64,000 bases of DNA from Hymenobacter mellowenesis (lineage in GTDB: Bacteria; Bacteroidota; Bacteroidia; Cytophagales; Hymenobacteraceae): contig NZ_JAUQSX010000006.1 in the NCBI RefSeq assembly GCF_030581005.1, positions 124,001 through 188,000 of the forward strand, written 5' to 3'. A program made the translations under genes and the position numbers. Of the stretch, positions 26,461 to 36,071 are shown piece after piece (positions within the stretch are counted from its first letter, which is position 1; each line of letters begins with the position of its first letter). Under the pieces are notes generated by a model. That model searched no databases and was not told where the DNA came from. It saw nothing but the letters and a program-made list of their open reading frames with translations.

Positions 26461-27516
26461 TTAGCGCAGGCCCAACTCGCTGAACTTGCGCTTGCCCCGC
26501 GCAAAATAAGCCCATACCAAGCTGCCGTTGTACACGCCCGCCCGCTGGGCCACGCGCAGGTGCGGCCGGGCTGCCCGCCGCCGCTGGCGCCAGTAGCCAA
26601 AGCTGCCGTAGAAACTGAAGTGCGCCCGCAGTACCGCCCAAAAGTTGCCAAACTCGCCGCTGGCCAAGAACTTCAGGCCGGCTACGCCGTCGAGGACCAG
26701 GCGCTGGCACATGGCCCAAAGCAACTCGCCGGGAGCGGCGTTTTTGTAGAGCAGGGCGAGGCCGTTGCGGAAGTTGAGGTAGGTTTTGCGGGGGTTGGTT
26801 TTGGGCAGGGTGCCGCCGCCCACGTGGTGCACGGCGCTGCCGCCGTGGTACCACACCTCGTGCCCGGCATTCTGAAGGCGCCAGCAGAAGTCGATTTCTT
26901 CCATGTGAGCGAAAAAGGCGGGCTCTAGGCCGCTCAAGGCTTGCCAGGCGCTGCGGCGCACCAGCAGACAGGCGCCACTGGCCCAGGCCACGGGGCGCGG
27001 GTCGTCGTACTGGGCGTGGTCTTTTTCGAGAGTGTCGAACAGACGGCCGCGGCAGAAGGGGTAGGCCAGGCGGTCGAGGTAGCCGCCGCCGGCTCCTGCG
27101 TATTCAAAATACGTGGGGTCGGATGCGGCCAGGATTTTGGGCTGCACGGCGGCAATGCGCGGATTGGCTTCGAGCAGGGCGCGCAACGGGCGCAGCCAGC
27201 CCAGGGTCACTTCCACATCAGAGTTGAGCAGCACAAAGAACTCGCTGTCGACCTGCGCCAGCGCCTGATTGTAGCCCTCACAAAAGCCGAAATTGCGCTC
27301 CAACAGCATCATTTCCACCTGCGGGAAGTCGCGCGAGAGCACCTCGGCCGAGTCGTCGGTCGAGGCGTTGTCGGCCACGATGACGCGGGCGCCGTCGGCG
27401 TGGGCGAGCACGCCGGGCAGAAAACGGCTGAGGAAGCTGGCCCCGTTCCAGTTCAGAATGACAATGGCCACATCGGCGCATGCACCAACAGGCCCCACGT
27501 TAGGCGCCAAAGCCAC
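26461..27516 (-). CDS. Glycosyltransferase family 2
   Basis: 351 residues. The GT-A signatures are VAIVILNWNGASFL (nucleotide-sugar binding), VIVADNASTDDSAEVL (the Asp-x-Ser/Asn region), FFVLLNSDVEVT (the DxD-like metal site) and FFAHMEEIDFCWRL (the ED-type catalytic base), all as in rhamnosyl/galactosyltransferases of the WcaA/RfbF type. A C-terminal helical part follows. Its start overlaps the end of the YbaB gene by 17 bp on the same strand. Confidence 0.93.
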   Translation of the reverse strand: MALAPNVGPVGACADVAIVILNWNGASFLSRFLPGVLAHADGARVIVADNASTDDSAEVLSRDFPQVEMMLLERNFGFCEGYNQALAQVDSEFFVLLNSDVEVTLGWLRPLRALLEANPRIAAVQPKILAASDPTYFEYAGAGGGYLDRLAYPFCRGRLFDTLEKDHAQYDDPRPVAWASGACLLVRRSAWQALSGLEPAFFAHMEEIDFCWRLQNAGHEVWYHGGSAVHHVGGGTLPKTNPRKTYLNFRNGLALLYKNAAPGELLWAMCQRLVLDGVAGLKFLASGEFGNFWAVLRAHFSFYGSFGYWRQRRRAARPHLRVAQRAGVYNGSLVWAYFARGKRKFSELGLR

Positions 27517-27838
27517 TCAGGTCGAGGCCGGGCACGTTGGGCATCAGGCCGCTGGTTTTGCGTTGGAGCTCCTGGCGGGCCAGCTCGGCAGCTTCGTCGA
27601 GGGCTTTGTTCACGGCGGCTACCACGAGGTCGGCCAGCATGTCGCGGTCCTGCGGGGTGAGCAGGGTTTCGTCGATTTCGAGCTTGAGGATTTTGCGGTG
27701 GCCGTTCGCGGTGGCGCGCACCATTCCGCCGCCGGCTTCGCCCGTGGCCGTGATGTGTTGAATTTCCTGCTGGGCCTGCTGCATTTTGTCTTGCAGCTCT
27801 TTCACTTTGCCCATCATGCCGGTGATGTCGAATGCCAT
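27500..27838 (-). CDS. YbaB/EbfC nucleoid-associated protein
   Basis: 112 residues from the ATG at 27836-27838. FDITGMMGKVKELQDKMQQA is the characteristic N-terminal helix, followed by VRATANGHRKILKLEIDE and a long C-terminal helix ending the dimer fold. It binds DNA non-specifically. The gene is often beside recR/dnaX in other bacteria; here a glycosyltransferase follows. This is the last recognisably conserved gene before the accessory island. Confidence 0.9.
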   Translation of the reverse strand: MAFDITGMMGKVKELQDKMQQAQQEIQHITATGEAGGGMVRATANGHRKILKLEIDETLLTPQDRDMLADLVVAAVNKALDEAAELARQELQRKTSGLMPNVPGLDLSGFGA

Positions 27839-27955
27839 GCTAAAATATGCTCTCAGAGCGTTTAAACGCGGTTTGTGTTTATAGTTTCGTACAGCCATCT
27901 GACGAGATTGGCGTGTTTGAGTCTTTCTTCGTCAGACTTCTTAACGCTTGATGTG

Positions 27956-28831
27956 ATGACCGACCGTTCGCCCGCCACGATTTCCTACTACCTGCGTACC
28001 ACGAGCCCAAACGCGCCAAAGACGATTTGTGTTCGCCACTACTTCAAAACCAAAGATAGCGAGTTCGTCAGGGCGACGGGTGTAAAGGTGGCGGACGAGT
28101 ACTTCGACCAGGAGGTTACTCAGCCCATGGCCGCGGGCGTGGAAAAGCCAAGTGCGCGGCACTTGGATAGTATTCCCTGGGTTTGGCCCCCGCTCGTGGG
28201 TCGGTTTGCCTTTGCGCGGCGCATTGCCATAGACAGGCCCGATTCCTTGGGCGGGGACCTCTGCATCCAGGGGTATCCCAGCTGCCGAGCCCTTGACCAC
28301 GCCGACTCCTTAGGAACTGACGGGCTGGAACTCGTGGCCGACTACGCCCGCGAGGTGGTTTGCCCCACCCCCGGGGCCTGGCCCGCTCATGCGGCGTACC
28401 CGGTGTACGTGGCCAACGCCACGGCCCGCACCAAGCTCCTGTACGGCAACGGTAGCAGTGTTTTTGCTGTGCAAGAGGCCCGCGACCGCATGAGCCAGTG
28501 GCGCCCCCTCGAGAGCAAGGGACTTTTATCGGGCAACGGGCACCGGGCGGTCAAGCTCCGGCCGCAGCAGATGGTCATGTTTTTGATGGAGAAGTACGCT
28601 GGGGACTTTGCCACCCAGCTGCGGGTACGGGTGCAAAACGGCAATAGCCGGTACGTATCAACTCCCTTTGCCGGGCGCATCGACGAGCCGCAGTTTCGGG
28701 TGCCAACGCTCGATTACCCTTCCTTGCAGGAGAACCCAGCCGCTGCCGTAGATGGACTGTACTACGGGGCGGTCCCAGCAGAAGGGGATTCCATCCTATT
28801 GCCTAAGGACCGGAGTAGCACCACTCAGTAG
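27956..28831 (+). CDS. Hypothetical protein; N terminus resembles integrase arm-binding domain
   Basis: 291 residues from the ATG at 27956 (the frame is open to 27875). The first about 60 residues (ATISYYLRTTSPNAPKTI, then ATGVKVADEYFDQE) have the strand-strand-strand-helix spacing of the arm-DNA-binding domain of Bacteroidota tyrosine integrases. The rest (cysteines at IQGYPSC, then LRVRVQNGNSRYVSTP) shows no catalytic core domain with the R-H-R-Y set. It may be an unrelated protein or an integrase start fused to another sequence. It marks the border of the island. Confidence 0.6.
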   Translation: MTDRSPATISYYLRTTSPNAPKTICVRHYFKTKDSEFVRATGVKVADEYFDQEVTQPMAAGVEKPSARHLDSIPWVWPPLVGRFAFARRIAIDRPDSLGGDLCIQGYPSCRALDHADSLGTDGLELVADYAREVVCPTPGAWPAHAAYPVYVANATARTKLLYGNGSSVFAVQEARDRMSQWRPLESKGLLSGNGHRAVKLRPQQMVMFLMEKYAGDFATQLRVRVQNGNSRYVSTPFAGRIDEPQFRVPTLDYPSLQENPAAAVDGLYYGAVPAEGDSILLPKDRSSTTQ

Positions 28832-29030
28832 TCCTCCTAGCGAAAGTATTCCCTCCTTTCGCCTATTCGGCGCCGAATCGGCGACGGTAACGTTTTTAAC
28901 TATTCCGACCGTTTTTTTGAATCGAAGCTGCCTAGCTGGTCAAGCATGGAATCCGGCGGGTTACGTTTGGCTGCGTGGGGAATCAACCTTGCCCCCCTAT
29001 GCGTCACCAACGACCTTTATACGTATTTAT

Positions 29031-29681
29031 ATGCGCCTGCTGACCGGCTTACTAGTGGCCTTCTCTGTGGGCCTGCTGGCCTGTACGCCAGCCCGCTATC
29101 CCCCAATGGATGCGATAGAATCGTACGTGACGAACCGCACCGCCGACACGCTTCTTGTGAGCGTGGGCTACTCTTCCGACTCAAGCTTAGTGGCCCCGGC
29201 AGATGTGCCCCGGCAGCGCCAGGCGCAAACAGCTGATTCACTGTTACTGGACTCGACCGTTCAGCGAAGCCCTAAACGCTTATTCTTTTACTTAGCTTGG
29301 TACCGCAGACGCTGGTACTGGGTGTATAGATATGCACCGCGCGACCCCACCTGGTGCGACGCAGCAGGAAACCTGCACGCCGCCACGGTGAATGACACAA
29401 CTGGCGAGGTTACCTACCAAGTAATGCCCGGCGACACGCTCCAGTTGGCAAAGTATTGGTCATCCTCCCCACCCGATGACACGGACCCTCTCGAACTCCC
29501 GGCTATCGTAAGCCTGCGCCTACGCCAGGGCCAAGCCCGCCGCTCCCTGCCCCGGGGCCCGGAACTCAACCAGCTGTTCCAGGCGCAATTCGGCTTTTGG
29601 CAAGGCTGGTTGGAATGGGGCCCTACGACGTACCGCTACGAACTGCGCGTGGGCCCCGGCCTCACGCTCAACGACGACTAA
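29031..29681 (+). CDS. Hypothetical lipoprotein
   Basis: 216 residues from the ATG at 29031, which gives an ideal lipoprotein signal (LLTGLLVAFSVGLLACTPA, lipobox Cys near residue 18). The mature part is rich in Arg, Trp and Tyr with a mostly beta pattern (RLFFYLAWYRRRWYWVYRY). It ends LRVGPGLTLNDD. Probably outer-membrane or periplasmic. I do not recognise the family. Confidence 0.65.
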   Translation: MRLLTGLLVAFSVGLLACTPARYPPMDAIESYVTNRTADTLLVSVGYSSDSSLVAPADVPRQRQAQTADSLLLDSTVQRSPKRLFFYLAWYRRRWYWVYRYAPRDPTWCDAAGNLHAATVNDTTGEVTYQVMPGDTLQLAKYWSSSPPDDTDPLELPAIVSLRLRQGQARRSLPRGPELNQLFQAQFGFWQGWLEWGPTTYRYELRVGPGLTLNDD

Positions 29682-29992
29682 CCGGCAGTACGGGGCTGCG
29701 ACACCCAAAATGTCTGCGTCTACGAACAAATGAATAACGCTCCTTTAACTGAACCGCCAGGCTAGCAGCTGCCGCGCTCCTTTCAAGGAGAAGGAAAGGA
29801 CTTTTTTGGCCATGGTCGAGTTTAAGAAACTCGTCTACGATTCAAAGTTTACGAAATGGGCTGAGGAGATGAGTTTCTTAAACTCTAACGAAGGAGTGCG
29901 ACCGTGGCCTCCCCGGCGGGAAAATCAGCCGAACTTAGACCTCTACCATTTGCGCCATTACATCTAAAAAACAGCGTAGGGGCACTTGTCGC
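29682..29992. other. Gap with palindromes and a copy of the junction repeat
   Basis: No gene is seen. Near 29732-29755 on the minus strand there is one half of the repeat that recurs at junctions to 53.5 kb (GTTCAGTTAAAGGAGCGTTA). At 29818-29885 two 15-bp palindromes (GAGTTTAAGAAACTC and GAGTTTCTTAAACTC) lie 33 bp apart and are also complementary to each other. Confidence 0.6.
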
Positions 29993-32878
29993 TTAGCCGT
30001 TATTAATAAGATGCAGCGAAATACGCCCCGTACTTTCCAGCAGGGCGAACTGTTGGCGGTTAATGGTGGGCAAAACGGCCACCGGCGTATTTTCCAATTC
30101 GATGGACCGGACCTGCTCGTAGCGGTTTTCGTGCATTTGAAGCAGCTCGGCTGTGGAGTCATCCAATAGAACCAGGTGTTCCGCGCTCACGAATTTCATG
30201 TCGCCGGTCACCATGAAATTGGGGGAGTAAACCGATAGCGGCTCGTTGCTGATTCGTTGCTGCGGCTCCCACAGCAGCAGGTCGAATTGCGTGAAAACCG
30301 CCAGTTGCAACTTCGGCGTGTAGGGGGAGGCGGCCAGTTGAAATCCGCTGGCGCCTTCCTCGATTCTGTGTAGCCGGCTCCGACCACCCTCGGCCCACTG
30401 CACCAGTGTATCGCCCCAATAGCTGTAGTAGTCGCCATCCCGAAACAGCAGTTCCGCCGGCCATTCTTCCGCTTCGGCACTGATGGGGGCCATTAATTCA
30501 TTTATGAAGGGTGCCAACGGCTGACCACCTGCCAAGTACCGCTGCACGGTGATGGTCGTGCCCTCCCGCCAGGCCGCAGCCGTAACTCCACTCGGCAGCA
30601 GCGCCACGCGCACGGGCCAGCGGGGCAGCCAAGCGGGGCATTCCACGGTGAGGGCGATGGGGAAATGCTTGTTTTTGGGCAGATACTTGGTTTCCAGGGC
30701 CAGCGCCGCCGACGTCCGGAGGAGCATGCGGTTGCCATGCCGCTCGTCGGCGATGAGCAGCACGTATACCCCGTTCATATCGGCCAGCCAGGAGTAGTAC
30801 TCCACATTGCCATACCAGTTGCCGCGGGCCAGGTGCAGCCGGTCGTCGCGCGTGCCGATGGCCACCCATTGGTGGCCGTGCGTCACCGCGCTTATCCATT
30901 CAATGGTGGCATCGAGCTGCGCGCTGACCCCCTGAACCGACGGGTTGCTTACGGACGCCGCCGGACGCGGCTGGCGCGTGGCGTAGCGGCTGCAGTCGGC
31001 GGCAATGAGCCGGTCGTCGGGCAGGAAGTTGCGCAGCAGGGCCAAGGGGCTGGCATTGCCAGCTTCGGCCTCGGCGCTCACCACTTCGTAGGCAATTTCC
31101 AGCGTGGCGGCCCGCAGCTCCGGCGTGGCGTGCTTTTCGTTGACGGTGGCGAGGACGTGCAGCAGGGGTACGCGCCGCCCGACGGCCGTGTGGTTGCGGT
31201 AAATGTTCTGCACGTGCGGGCGCAGGTCGGCTTCGGGCGCAGCAGCCAGCACGTCGAAATACTGCCGGAGGCACACCTCCGGCTGTTTCGGGCTGGCCCA
31301 GCCCTGCAGCAGCACCTCCTGGGCGCGGGCGCGGGCGGCCAGCTTGTCGGCCAGCAGGCGGGCGGCGGCGGGGTGGTCGTCGTTGTCGAGGAAGAGGTTG
31401 ACGCCGCGCTCGTAGTGGCGGGCGGCTAGCACGGGCTGCTCCAGGCGCTGGTGCAGGTCGCCGGCTTTTTCGTGCTCTTTGAGCTCGGCGTAAAGCTCAG
31501 CGGCTTCGAGCAGCAGGCCACCGTTTTCGAGGCACTTGGCGGCGGCGGGCAGGTTGTGCAGGTGGTCTTTGAAGAGGGCGGCAGCTTCGCGGCAGAACCC
31601 GCCCTGGTCCAAGGCATTGGCGGCGGCTTGGTAGTCGCCCAGCAGGTGCGCGTAGATGTAGGCGGCTTTTTTGAAGCGGCCAGCCTCTACTTCGCGGGTG
31701 GCGGCGGCGCGGTATTGCAGGCCCAGGTTGTGGCGGTAAGCCCCCAAATCCCACGCATCGACCCGGCTGCCCCCGCCCAGGCCACCGAGGTTGAAATCGG
31801 TGAGGCGCCGGCCCAGCCAAGCCGACTGGGGCGCTTCGCCCCGGTTCATATAGGGGCTGTTCAGCGGAATGGCGTATTTCAGCGCCTCGTCCATGTTGTC
31901 GCCAAACAGGCGTAGCAGCCGCTCAATCTCGTTCTGCCGATTCTGCTCCAGGTCGTGGATGCGGCCGCCCAGCCAGTTTTCCAGGCGCTGAAACACGCCC
32001 GGCTGGCTGGATACCGGTCGGTTCGTGGCCGGTGGGCGCGACCCGCTGCCCGCGTTGTTTTTGGCGCGCATCAACAGGCGCACCAGCAGAATTGTCAGGG
32101 GCACAATCAGGCCGCCTCCACCACCGCTCCCCATCCGGCCCAGCAGCCCGACCACCAGCACAATGCCCAGCACCGCCAGCAGCACGGCGCCGATGGCACG
32201 CCCCGCCTGGCCCAGCACAGGAGCAGGCCCCCATTGCAGAAGAGCTAGGAAAAATTTCAGCAGTCCCCGCCGCACGCTATCGAGTGCCCGTTTCAGTAGG
32301 TTGGGGCGGGCATCGGCCGCGCCCGGCAGCGCCGTAAGTGGCACGGTGCCAATTTCCTGTTGAAACGACTCCACCACCTCGGCCACCGTGGGCGCCAGCA
32401 CGCGCACACGCTCCAGTCGGGGCTTGGGGGCGAGGCCCGGCTGGGCTCGGCTCCAGTCGGTGAGGCGCGGCGCGGCGCAATCGAGCAGACTCGTCAAGTC
32501 AATTTCATCGGTACTATCGAACCCGACTAGCCCGATGGCGGGATGCAGCAGCTGGCGGGGCCAGAGCAGGGCTCCGGCCAGCTCGGCCGCCGTGGTGGCA
32601 GGCCAAAGCGTGGCCTGCACGGGCACGTAGAGCCGCCCGGCCACCGCGCCGTAGGGCTCAAGCAAATCGGGGGGCAATGGGCTGCCGTCCTTCACTATCA
32701 CAAACAGGCCCGCTGGCTGCACCGAGCGAATGGACTCGGGCACCAGGTAGCAGCTCAACTGCCCGGCGGTCAGGTTCCAACGCCCGATTTCGCGCAGCCA
32801 GGCTGCTGCATCGCCGCGCAAAAGAGTTGCGCACGCCGGCCGCTGGGCCGTTTCCTGGTAGCGAAGCGTGAGGTGCAT
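29993..32878 (-). CDS. bpX6-like component of MoxR-vWA-beta-propeller system
   Basis: 961 residues. Residues 1-190 form a compact alpha/beta domain; two hydrophobic segments (about 227-247 and 257-271) suggest membrane anchoring. A helical TPR/SEL-like region with regular Ala/Leu pairs (YAELKEHEKAGDLHQRLEQP, and others) spans roughly 390-600. The C-terminal about 310 residues are beta-propeller-like, with blades such as WVAIGTRDDRLHLARGNWYG. Last gene of the operon beginning at 37852, 3 bp after the vWA gene. In the described MoxR-vWA-bpX ternary conflict systems the propeller protein is the third partner. The bpX number is a guess from architecture. Confidence 0.75.
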   Translation of the reverse strand: MHLTLRYQETAQRPACATLLRGDAAAWLREIGRWNLTAGQLSCYLVPESIRSVQPAGLFVIVKDGSPLPPDLLEPYGAVAGRLYVPVQATLWPATTAAELAGALLWPRQLLHPAIGLVGFDSTDEIDLTSLLDCAAPRLTDWSRAQPGLAPKPRLERVRVLAPTVAEVVESFQQEIGTVPLTALPGAADARPNLLKRALDSVRRGLLKFFLALLQWGPAPVLGQAGRAIGAVLLAVLGIVLVVGLLGRMGSGGGGGLIVPLTILLVRLLMRAKNNAGSGSRPPATNRPVSSQPGVFQRLENWLGGRIHDLEQNRQNEIERLLRLFGDNMDEALKYAIPLNSPYMNRGEAPQSAWLGRRLTDFNLGGLGGGSRVDAWDLGAYRHNLGLQYRAAATREVEAGRFKKAAYIYAHLLGDYQAAANALDQGGFCREAAALFKDHLHNLPAAAKCLENGGLLLEAAELYAELKEHEKAGDLHQRLEQPVLAARHYERGVNLFLDNDDHPAAARLLADKLAARARAQEVLLQGWASPKQPEVCLRQYFDVLAAAPEADLRPHVQNIYRNHTAVGRRVPLLHVLATVNEKHATPELRAATLEIAYEVVSAEAEAGNASPLALLRNFLPDDRLIAADCSRYATRQPRPAASVSNPSVQGVSAQLDATIEWISAVTHGHQWVAIGTRDDRLHLARGNWYGNVEYYSWLADMNGVYVLLIADERHGNRMLLRTSAALALETKYLPKNKHFPIALTVECPAWLPRWPVRVALLPSGVTAAAWREGTTITVQRYLAGGQPLAPFINELMAPISAEAEEWPAELLFRDGDYYSYWGDTLVQWAEGGRSRLHRIEEGASGFQLAASPYTPKLQLAVFTQFDLLLWEPQQRISNEPLSVYSPNFMVTGDMKFVSAEHLVLLDDSTAELLQMHENRYEQVRSIELENTPVAVLPTINRQQFALLESTGRISLHLINNG

Positions 32879-32881
32879 GGG

Positions 32882-35356
32882 TTAGCCGAGTTGGGCAATG
32901 AAACGCTGAAGATAGTTCTGGTTGAATTCCAGCACGGAGAGCTGCCGGGCCGGATGGGGGCCGGTGAAATAGGCTGAGCCGCACACCGTGCCATCGGAAG
33001 CCCAGGCGGCCGTGGGCTGGCCCAGCACCAGCACCAGCGTGATTTCGGGCACGCTAGCATCGGCGCTGCGCAGGTGCAGCAAGCCGCGCGGGTCCAGGAT
33101 GGCTTCGCTGCCCTCGTGCCAGGTGAAGCGCCGGAAAAGCAACTCTTCGTTGGCTGTAAGCGGAAAACCCTTGGGGTCAACTGAAACCAAGCCCCGAATG
33201 TCATCTTCTCTGTTGCTGCTGACGTTCCTGCTCAGCAGGGTGAGCTCGTGGCTCAGTTTGTTCGGATTGCTGGCCAGGACCAGCAAATGCCCCTCAATTA
33301 CCAAGGCTTGTCCATTAGCAACGAAGCCAAGTTGGGTAACGCGGCGCAGCACGTTGTATCCGTTGTTGATGTGGCGCTTGATATGGCCAAAATCAGGGCG
33401 AAAAGTAGTAGCGGCGTGGGCGGGGAAAATGGAATTGCGGCGGCTCTGAATTTCCCAGCTTCGACAATTGAATACCAACGTGCCCTCCGCCCATTTCACA
33501 TAGAAGCAACCGTCTTTAAATACCGTTGGCAAAGCTTCACTGGGTTGCCCCACCTCCGCCGCTAAATCAATCATCTCGGCCTCGGCCGCAACGGTCACAA
33601 AGGCGTAAATCCGCAGCAGCCGACGCCCGCTCACGAGCACATAGACCGTATCCACGTCGTTGCTACCGAAGTAATAAATACCCGATTCGATAACCGGCAG
33701 CAGCTCCCGCGCCCCGGTATCCTTGCTGGGCCAAAACAGCACGCGCTGCCGGTCGACCACGCTCAGCACGCCAATGGCTTTGGCGTAAAAAGTGTTTTTA
33801 ATTGAGGCCCGCAAGGCCGTAACCGGCAGATACAACGGCACTGGTACCTGCTGCAGAAAGGCTGGGCCGGCAAGCGGCGCCTGGAGCGGCAGCGGCTGGC
33901 GCATTCTGTTGGCCTTAAACAGCAGTTCCTCCAAATCGTGGCGCGCCGCGCTGAGCGGCACCCGGTGGCCGTTTTGGTACTCGTAGAGCTGCCATTCGCC
34001 GCTACGGTCCACCGTAAGCAGGAAGTGCAGGGACGATTTGGCCTCGGCCAACGCCTGGGCAAATTCGGGCTGGTGCAGCAACTGCGCATGGGTGATGAGC
34101 AAATTGTCGGCAGCTGCCTGCGTTTGCGCAACCCGCGCAAAAGCCTGCAACGCCACGCCGCCGTGCGGGCCCACGTCGAGTAGTTCTAGTGCCGCTACCA
34201 CGCCCTCAAACGACTCCAGGTCGAGAGTTGAAAACGCCTGCCCGCCCAGGGCCACGGCCGCTACCGGCACCGGTGGGCGGGCCTGGCCCGAGTGGCGGGC
34301 CCAGGCCAATGCGGCGGCTAGGGCAAACACGCGGGGCACGCCCCACATGCGCAAAGTGGTGTCGAGCAAGATGAAGCGTGGCCGCGCATCTTGGCGCGGC
34401 GGCTCCTCGCGGCGCAGGTACAGCGCCTCGTTGTTCACCAGCCGCGCCATCAGGGAAAGGTCGTCGTGGGCCAACTCGCTGAGCAGCAACCGGTCGAAGT
34501 TACCCCGGTTGGTCACGTCCGACACGCCGCCCAGGGGCCGGTCGCTGGCGCCCTGCGCGTGCATGGGAATGCGCAGCGCCGCCCCCAGGTGCTGGGCGAG
34601 GCGGGCCAGGCCAGCCGTGCGCGGGTCCTGCGCCAGCTGCTCCAAAAGGTCAAGGGGCTGCGTGGGGCTTGCCGAGGCGGGCGGCGCGGGTTCGGGCAGC
34701 GGCAGCGGCGCGGGCAACTGGTCGAGGCCGGTGCGCAAGTGCAAAGCCAAGCTTTCGGTGGTGGGAAAGCGGTTGAGGACTTGGGCCAGTGCCGCCATCT
34801 CATTCAGGTGCTCCCGGCGGGTTATCTGGCCCCGACTAAAATGCAGCGCTACGTCGGAGCGGCCACTTTCCCATTCATCAAGTAAAGCGGAGGCCAGTTC
34901 AGCGCCTATTTGCGGAGCCTGGGCGTTGAAAACCTCCCGGAACAAATGCAGCTTGGGTTGCCCTGTTCGCAGGTTGGTAGGCAATGCCCGCACCACGTCC
35001 AAGAACATGAGCACATGGCGCATCTGGCGTTCAAGCTCGGCATTACTGGGGGCATCAGGGCCAGCGGGCATTTGCTGCCATAGTTGCTTGAACTCCACTG
35101 CGGCGCCAGCAGGCTCGGGCCACGTATCGGCACAGGCTGCCAGCAGCAACAGCACCGACGCGAGCGGCGGCAGGCCTTGCTCCGCCAGGCCCCGCAGCAC
35201 GCGCGCCAATTCTTCGCGGTAGCAGACCGTGTCGCCATCGCGCCACTCTACAAAACGGCCCTTCTCCACCCACCGCCAGAAGTAGTCCTTGGGGTTACGG
35301 AAATAGTCGGGCGTGAGCTCGCGCACCGTTTTCACGTCGTCGTCTACCTCACTCAT
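32882..35356 (-). CDS. vWA/beta-propeller component of the ternary system
   Basis: 824 residues from the ATG at 35354-35356, chosen because it opens with MSEVDDDVKTVREL; the open frame starts 33 bp earlier. A helical first part is followed around residues 325-460 by a von Willebrand A-like Rossmann domain with RFILLDTTLRMWG in place of the DxSxS MIDAS motif (Asp-Thr-Thr-Leu-Arg). A beta-propeller-like C-terminal half follows, with blades such as GIYYFGSNDVDTVYVLVSG. It overlaps the 240-aa gene by 8 bp. Partner of the MoxR ATPase. Confidence 0.78.
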   Translation of the reverse strand: MSEVDDDVKTVRELTPDYFRNPKDYFWRWVEKGRFVEWRDGDTVCYREELARVLRGLAEQGLPPLASVLLLLAACADTWPEPAGAAVEFKQLWQQMPAGPDAPSNAELERQMRHVLMFLDVVRALPTNLRTGQPKLHLFREVFNAQAPQIGAELASALLDEWESGRSDVALHFSRGQITRREHLNEMAALAQVLNRFPTTESLALHLRTGLDQLPAPLPLPEPAPPASASPTQPLDLLEQLAQDPRTAGLARLAQHLGAALRIPMHAQGASDRPLGGVSDVTNRGNFDRLLLSELAHDDLSLMARLVNNEALYLRREEPPRQDARPRFILLDTTLRMWGVPRVFALAAALAWARHSGQARPPVPVAAVALGGQAFSTLDLESFEGVVAALELLDVGPHGGVALQAFARVAQTQAAADNLLITHAQLLHQPEFAQALAEAKSSLHFLLTVDRSGEWQLYEYQNGHRVPLSAARHDLEELLFKANRMRQPLPLQAPLAGPAFLQQVPVPLYLPVTALRASIKNTFYAKAIGVLSVVDRQRVLFWPSKDTGARELLPVIESGIYYFGSNDVDTVYVLVSGRRLLRIYAFVTVAAEAEMIDLAAEVGQPSEALPTVFKDGCFYVKWAEGTLVFNCRSWEIQSRRNSIFPAHAATTFRPDFGHIKRHINNGYNVLRRVTQLGFVANGQALVIEGHLLVLASNPNKLSHELTLLSRNVSSNREDDIRGLVSVDPKGFPLTANEELLFRRFTWHEGSEAILDPRGLLHLRSADASVPEITLVLVLGQPTAAWASDGTVCGSAYFTGPHPARQLSVLEFNQNYLQRFIAQLG

Positions 35357-36071
35357 CCCGAAAGCCCTCCATGGTAAGCCGCACCGCACTGCGCGTCACG
35401 GGTACTAAATCCGCTTTCGAAATTCGCTCCCAGCTGCCATCGGCAGCGAAAAGCAGCAGGGCATCCGCATTGGCATTGAGCTGCCGGGCCAGCAGCAGGG
35501 CTAGCAAGGGCGCTTCGAAATCGAAGCCGGCCGGCAACAGCAGTCCCTCCCGCAACCAGTGCTCCTGGCCCGGAATGGGCGGCAGCGGCGTGCCCAGCAG
35601 CAGCACCCGCTGGTCGGCTGCTACGGCGAAGCGCAAGCTTTCCAGCCGAATTGCGGGAGCGGTTTCGGCGTATTCGCGCCAGACTGCCAGCGTGGTGAGC
35701 AACGCCGCCCCGCCCTCGGCCCGGTCCGACGGTACCAGCCGCACGCGGTAGCGGGGCGCGCCCTGCGCGGGTAGGGCGGCCGTGGGCAATTCCAGCGGCA
35801 TAAACGCCCGAATGGGCTGCCAGGACAGCGCCGGCAGCTGCGCCGTGGGCGTACGGCTGCCCGCCGGAAACAGCCGGCCCTGACCATCCAGCGTGTAAGC
35901 GGCCGCGGCGGGCAATGCCCGCACGGCCAGCGGCAACTCGCCGGCGGCTGGTAAGCCGCGCAGCCATACCTCGCCGGCCGCTTCGGCAGCTTGCAAGCCG
36001 GGCACGGCGCGCACCCCGCCGAGGGCTTCGCGGTCAGAAGCGGCCAACACAAGCACGCGCTCCGTCATCAT
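35349..36071 (-). CDS. bpX5-like component of the ternary system
   Basis: 240 residues from the ATG at 36069-36071, whose ATGA overlaps the MoxR stop TGA; the frame runs further upstream but only in antisense to MoxR. The sequence is rich in Ala, Leu and Pro with a mixed alpha/beta pattern (RVLVLAASDREALGG, YRVRLVPSDRAEGGAA, FEAPLLALLLARQLNA). It has no motif I can name; the bpX5 label rests only on size and operon position. Coupled translation with MoxR implies equal dosage. Confidence 0.7.
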   Translation of the reverse strand: MMTERVLVLAASDREALGGVRAVPGLQAAEAAGEVWLRGLPAAGELPLAVRALPAAAAYTLDGQGRLFPAGSRTPTAQLPALSWQPIRAFMPLELPTAALPAQGAPRYRVRLVPSDRAEGGAALLTTLAVWREYAETAPAIRLESLRFAVAADQRVLLLGTPLPPIPGQEHWLREGLLLPAGFDFEAPLLALLLARQLNANADALLLFAADGSWERISKADLVPVTRSAVRLTMEGFRDE

